NCBI GenBank assembly: GCA_900769955.1
Contig: CAAGIP010000246.1
Span: 1 to 9,517, forward strand
Source of the DNA: Spirochaetia bacterium
GTDB lineage: Bacteria; Spirochaetota; Spirochaetia; Sphaerochaetales; Sphaerochaetaceae
Length of the DNA stretch: 9,517 nucleotides
Direction of reading: 5' to 3'
Shown here: in pieces, positions 7,475-9,517 of the stretch
How the letters are laid out: every line of letters begins with the position of its first letter
Numbering within the stretch: the first letter of the stretch is position 1
Program-made: the position numbers and the translations under genes
Notes under the pieces: model-generated
The model's input: the letters and a program-made list of their open reading frames with translations, nothing else
Database searches by the model: none
Told to the model about the DNA's origin: nothing

Positions 7475-8937
7475 AGATCCGCCTCCTGGGCCAGCTGGAG
7501 GGCCTTAAGGGATGCTTTTGCCTTGTTAAGGCACTCCTGGTATTCCTTTTCAGGTACCGAGTCAGCCACGATTCCGGCACCGCTTCGCACGAACACCCTG
7601 CCGTTCTTTTTATATGCTATGCGGATTGCGATGCACGTATCCATGTTGCCGGTGAAGTCGATGTATCCGATTGCACCGCCGTAGATGCCGCGCTTGTTGT
7701 TTTCCAGCTCGCCGATGAGCTGGCATGCCCTTATCTTCGGTGCCCCTGAGAGGGTTCCCGCAGGAAGGACGGCCTCAATGGCGTCCAGGGCATCATGGTC
7801 ATCGGTTATCTGGCCGCGCACCGTAGAGCCGATGTGCATGACATGGGAGTAGCGTTCGATAGAGTGAAGCTTCTCAACCTGCACGGTGCCGAATCTGCTG
7901 ATCCTGCCCAGGTCGTTGCGTCCCAGGTCCACCAGCATGTTGTGCTCGGCAAGCTCCTTTTCATCGGCAAGCAGCTCCGCTTCCAGTGCCTGATCTTCCT
8001 CCTCTGTCTTGCCCCTGGGTCTCGTTCCGGCCAGGGGGAAGGTGTGGAGAACACCGCCGTCCAGCCTGACCAGGGTCTCGGGAGAGGCTCCCGCAACCTC
8101 CACGTCGGTACCTGCGAAGTAGAACATGTAGGGCGACGGATTGATCGTCCTGAGGACGCGGTAGGTGTTGAAGAGACTTCCCTCAAAGGGGGCGCTGAGA
8201 CGGTTGGAGAGCACTATCTGGAAGATGTCTCCCTCATGGATGTGGTGCTTTGCCTTCTCTACCATGGCACAGAAGCGCTCTTTGTCGAAGAGGGGCGTTA
8301 CCTCCCCGAGCAGTCTTCCGCCGGGCTCGCGGCTCTTTTCCCCATGTCTGAGCAGCTCCTCCAGCTGCCTGAGCTCGATTACCGCCTTGTTGTATCCCGT
8401 CTGGGGATCGCTGAGGGACATGTTCACCATCAGGATGATCTTCTGGGCAAGGTTGTCAAAGGCGATTACCCTGTCGAAGAGCATCAGATCTATGTCCCTG
8501 AACTCTTCCGTGTCCTCCACGTCACGCTTCACCGTCGGCTCGCTGTAGTTGATGTAGTCGTAGGCGAAGTAGCCGACAAGCCCGCCCGTGAAGGGAGGAA
8601 GATGGGAAAAGCGGGGGCTCCTGTGCTCTGCAAGGATCTGGCGGAGATAGTCGGCGGGCTTATCGGTCTTAACCCTGAGATTCCCGATTTTCATCTCACC
8701 GTCCATGCATGTTATCTCCAGCTTCGGATCGAAGCCGAGGAAGGTATAGCGCCCCCAGGTCTCATTTGCCTGGGCCGATTCCAGCATATAGCAGTGGGTG
8801 GATACGTTCTTGAGTATCCTCATTGTTTCGATTGGGGTGGTGAAGTCGGAAAGAATCTCAAGACTGACCGGGAGCACGTCGTATTTCCCGGTTTCCGCGA
8901 TTTTCCTCACTTCATCCAAAGACGGCCGTATGTTCAT
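7471..8937 (-). CDS. trpE: Anthranilate synthase component I
   Basis: This 488-residue protein converts chorismate plus ammonia to anthranilate and pyruvate, the committed step. The chorismate-binding domain occupies roughly residues 215-480, with HHIHEGDIFQIV, the NPSPYMFYF block, AGASPE, FPLAGTRPRG, DEKELAEHNMLVDLGRNDLGR, YSHVMHI, LPAGTLSGAPK, RGIYGGAIGY and RSGAGIVADS. Both parts of the tryptophan feedback pocket seem present, MLES at 51-54 and NPSPYM at 266-271, so the enzyme is probably feedback-inhibited; PIETMR..K near the N-terminus also fits TrpE rather than PabB. The start is ATG at 8937, because AGGAGG lies 8 nt upstream and the residues MNIRPSLDEV begin the family homology. An in-frame GTG at 9018 lies inside trpL and has no ribosome-binding site. 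The stop overlaps the trpG start by 4 nt. Confidence 0.97.
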   Translation of the reverse strand: MNIRPSLDEVRKIAETGKYDVLPVSLEILSDFTTPIETMRILKNVSTHCYMLESAQANETWGRYTFLGFDPKLEITCMDGEMKIGNLRVKTDKPADYLRQILAEHRSPRFSHLPPFTGGLVGYFAYDYINYSEPTVKRDVEDTEEFRDIDLMLFDRVIAFDNLAQKIILMVNMSLSDPQTGYNKAVIELRQLEELLRHGEKSREPGGRLLGEVTPLFDKERFCAMVEKAKHHIHEGDIFQIVLSNRLSAPFEGSLFNTYRVLRTINPSPYMFYFAGTDVEVAGASPETLVRLDGGVLHTFPLAGTRPRGKTEEEDQALEAELLADEKELAEHNMLVDLGRNDLGRISRFGTVQVEKLHSIERYSHVMHIGSTVRGQITDDHDALDAIEAVLPAGTLSGAPKIRACQLIGELENNKRGIYGGAIGYIDFTGNMDTCIAIRIAYKKNGRVFVRSGAGIVADSVPEKEYQECLNKAKASLKALQLAQEADL

Positions 8938-8945
8938 GGACAGCA

Positions 8946-8951
8946 CCTCCT
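8946..8951 (-). promoter_or_regulatory. trpE ribosome-binding site
   Basis: AGGAGG lies 8 nt before the ATG at 8937 and decides the trpE start against the longer open frame. The stretch GGTGCTGTCC (8947-8938), which includes the last two G of this site, can pair with GGGTGGCACC in the 5' leader (9083-9074). Confidence 0.85.
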
Positions 8952-8999
8952 GAAATGTAACGAGAGTTGGGATTGGAAGGGTATGACGTTGTTTGGGTA
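8952..8999 (-). promoter_or_regulatory. C-rich, G-poor trpL-trpE spacer (rut-like)
   Basis: The 48 nt of transcript between the trpL stop and the trpE SD contain 19 C and only 2 G, with no stem of note and no terminator hairpin or U run. This composition is what a Rho-loading (rut) site looks like, and it directly follows a regulatory leader ORF. It could equally be just an unstructured spacer that keeps the trpE ribosome-binding site open. Rho binding is inference. Confidence 0.4.
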
Positions 9000-9038
9000 T
9001 CAGGCGCGGCAGCGCCACCAGCGTTTAAGATCATTCAT
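9000..9038 (-). CDS. trpL: trp operon leader peptide with tandem Trp codons
   Basis: This 12-codon ORF encodes MNDLKRWWRCRA and ends in TGA, 62 nt before trpE. Two adjacent UGG codons are codons 7 and 8. The context KRWWR resembles known trp leader peptides in which ribosome stalling at Trp codons reports scarce charged tRNA-Trp. It has a good ribosome-binding site, AGGAGG with 7-nt spacing to the ATG at 9038-9036. It lies downstream of a plausible promoter and directly before the anthranilate synthase gene, so the regulatory role is well supported. It differs from textbook leaders because no intrinsic terminator follows. The symbol is used by analogy. It is too short to be found by ordinary gene calling. 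Confidence 0.85.
   Translation of the reverse strand: MNDLKRWWRCRA
9003..9016 (-). promoter_or_regulatory. Small hairpin inside trpL overlapping the Trp codons
   Basis: GGCGC and GCGCC form a 5-bp GC stem around TGCC. The 5' arm begins in the second Trp codon. A ribosome stalled at the tandem UGG codons would cover or melt it. It is not followed by a U tract and is too short to act as a terminator on its own. Confidence 0.45.
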
Positions 9039-9045
9039 GCATCGA

Positions 9046-9051
9046 CCTCCT
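9046..9051 (-). promoter_or_regulatory. trpL ribosome-binding site
   Basis: AGGAGG is 7 nt before the leader ATG. It can be weakly masked by CCTC at 9061-9058 (4 bp), or ACAGG at 9053-9049 can pair with CCTGT at 9090-9086 in the apical part of the upstream stem-loop. Either pairing would tune how often the leader is translated. These pairings are short and may not form. Confidence 0.7.
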
Positions 9052-9066
9052 GTAAAAGAGGAACCT

Positions 9067-9115
9067 AATCCCCGGTGCCACCCGGACAGGCATCCGCTTC
9101 CGCATCGGGGGGATT
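9067..9115 (-). promoter_or_regulatory. 5' leader stem-loop with T-box-like core
   Basis: AATCCCC (9114-9109 with its flanking base) pairs with GGGGATT (9073-9067). After a CC bulge, GATGC pairs with GCACC (one A/C mismatch), and an apical CGGAT/GTCCG hairpin closes the top. The 3' side carries GGGTGGCACCG, which matches the central part of the T-box consensus GGGTGGNACCG. No TGG specifier codon and no room for a normal Stem I lie between the promoter and this motif, so it is not a canonical T-box. The stem-loop is seen in the sequence; any function is inferred. Confidence 0.5.
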
Positions 9116-9134
9116 GCCGTTCAGGAATGAGACA

Positions 9135-9163
9135 ATTGAAAAACTTACTCCCGGATTTGTCAA
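9135..9163 (-). promoter_or_regulatory. Predicted sigma70-type promoter of the trp operon
   Basis: A perfect -35 TTGACA (9163-9158) is followed by a 17-nt spacer and TTCAAT (9140-9135, 4 of 6 matches to TATAAT). Sequence upstream is AT-rich, like an UP element. Transcription would start near 9128, giving a leader of about 190 nt before trpE. An inverted repeat CAATA-N2-TATTG (9161-9172) overlaps the -35 box, and CAATTG overlaps the -10; either might bind a regulator. No match to the E. coli TrpR operator is visible. Confidence 0.7.
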
Positions 9164-9209
9164 TATGTATTGGTAAATAGAAACATATAAAATGTGAAAA
9201 ACATCTTTC

Positions 9210-9242
9210 AAAAGGGAAAATCAGCGGTTTTACCCGCTGATT
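9210..9242 (-). terminator. Intrinsic terminator of the upstream PHP-domain gene
   Basis: AATCAGCGG and CCGCTGATT make a 9-bp stem with a GTAAAA loop, followed by TTTTCCCTTTT. The stop codon TAA of the upstream gene lies in the loop, so the coding sequence supplies the 5' arm. It separates that gene from the trp promoter about 47 nt downstream. Confidence 0.85.
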
Positions 9243-9517
9243 CCCACTGGTCTGAATCCTTCAGAAGTAAGTACGTAAAGCTCCCTGAACCCGATGGATG
9301 ACAGCATTGTCTCGCTTTCTGAAAATGCCATGTCGATGAAGCGTGCATCATGACAGTCTGATGTGAGGGTGATGGGTGCATCCTTTTCCTTAAGGTATTT
9401 CAGTATGAAGGGAGCAGGGTAGGGAGCAGTCCTGTAGCCGCGTGAGATTGCTCCCGTGTTCACTTCAAGAATCTTTCCCCGTCCGATGCACTCATCGGCC
9501 GCGGCGATTGCCGCATC
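9230..9517 (-). CDS. PHP-family phosphoesterase, histidinol-phosphatase-like, C-terminal part (5' end outside window)
   Basis: The last 95 residues are visible; the frame is open through the right edge and stops with TAA at 9232-9230. The segment GKILEVNTGAISRGY, followed by PYP, ILKYLKEK and ITLTSDCHD, matches the C-terminal half of HisJ/HisK-type PHP proteins. In those proteins the last Asp and His coordinate the metal cluster, and the conserved EVNTG and SDxH motifs are diagnostic. The likely role is dephosphorylation of histidinol phosphate in histidine synthesis, though other PHP phosphoesterases share these motifs. GTG at 9463 is an internal valine codon, not the start. It ends in its own terminator and is probably not cotranscribed with trp. 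Confidence 0.82.
   Translation of the reverse strand, partial: DAAIAAADECIGRGKILEVNTGAISRGYRTAPYPAPFILKYLKEKDAPITLTSDCHDARFIDMAFSESETMLSSIGFRELYVLTSEGFRPVGISG

Noticed and set aside
8938..9018. N-terminal extension of TrpE starting at GTG 9018
   Set aside because: The extra 27 codons have no TrpE homology, overlap trpL in another frame and lack an SD, while ATG 8937 has AGGAGG at 8 nt.
9031..9042. Mini-ORF ATG CAT GAA TGA overlapping the trpL start
   Set aside because: Its ATG is only 3 nt from the AGGAGG, too close for efficient initiation. The trpL ATG four bases later has proper spacing and a meaningful product.
7795..9180. Long plus-strand open frame (461 codons) opposite trpE and the trp leader
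   Set aside because: It mirrors trpE codon structure, shows no recognisable domain and has no ribosome-binding site. TrpE on the other strand is complete and unmistakable.
9067..9200. A canonical tRNA-Trp T-box riboswitch
   Set aside because: Only the GGGTGGNACCG core is present. There is no UGG specifier, no Stem I of adequate length between promoter and core, and no terminator helix with a U run. The core alone is kept as a separate low-confidence finding.
1..9517. CRISPR arrays, insertion sequences, tRNA or rRNA genes, or a defence or novel multi-gene system
   Set aside because: No regularly spaced direct repeats, transposase-like ORFs, terminal inverted repeats or RNA gene sequences were seen. 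Apart from the trp leader, the window is ordinary metabolic gene content.

Overview
This window carries a complete tryptophan biosynthesis operon on the minus strand, with its own promoter and a leader peptide. Pieces of three other transcription units flank it. The organism looks bacterial: polycistronic genes with ATGA overlaps, strong AGGAGG ribosome-binding sites, and moderately high GC. The phylum cannot be fixed from the sequence. TrpA carries a DPTAEGP active-site variant and an IAPTS...SSLGVTG region that, from memory, resemble Clostridia-type enzymes. A tandem-Trp leader peptide, however, is not the usual Firmicutes way of controlling trp genes (TRAP or T-box). A lineage that acquired a Clostridia-like pathway is therefore as plausible as a true clostridium.

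Layout from right to left, the direction of most transcription: the 3' end of a PHP-family, histidinol-phosphatase-like gene (9517-9230) ends in an intrinsic terminator whose stem contains its stop codon (9242-9210). A sigma70-type promoter follows (-35 TTGACA at 9163-9158, -10 TTCAAT at 9140-9135). The leader holds a 49-nt stem-loop (9115-9067), a 12-residue leader peptide MNDLKRWWRCRA with two adjacent Trp codons (trpL, 9038-9000), and a 48-nt C-rich, almost G-free stretch (8999-8952). The structural genes trpE-trpG-trpD-trpC-trpF-trpB-trpA (8937-2528) come next. They are tightly packed, with 4-nt ATGA overlaps at E/G, D/C and C/F, 1-3 nt gaps at F/B and G/D, and an 8-nt overlap at B/A. All seven are intact and carry their key motifs. 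Together they encode every step from chorismate to tryptophan, with separate TrpE and TrpG, and separate TrpC and TrpF.

Two more genes continue in the same direction: an M20-family, peptidase T-like metallopeptidase 32 nt after trpA, and a membrane-anchored glycerophosphodiester phosphodiesterase-like protein that starts 17 nt inside the peptidase gene. They could be read through from trp. At the left edge the 3' end of a membrane pyrophosphatase gene (hppA family, plus strand) converges on this unit. A short hairpin with a TTCG loop sits between the two stop codons.

The most interesting part is the trp leader. It has the hallmark of ribosome-mediated attenuation, a short ORF with tandem Trp codons and a good ribosome-binding site. 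There is no intrinsic terminator between trpL and trpE, so classical transcription attenuation does not fit. The leader also contains a T-box-like GGGTGGCACCG core without any visible Stem I or Trp specifier codon, and a possible 10-bp pairing between that core and the trpE ribosome-binding site. The control mechanism may be translational, Rho-dependent or otherwise non-standard.
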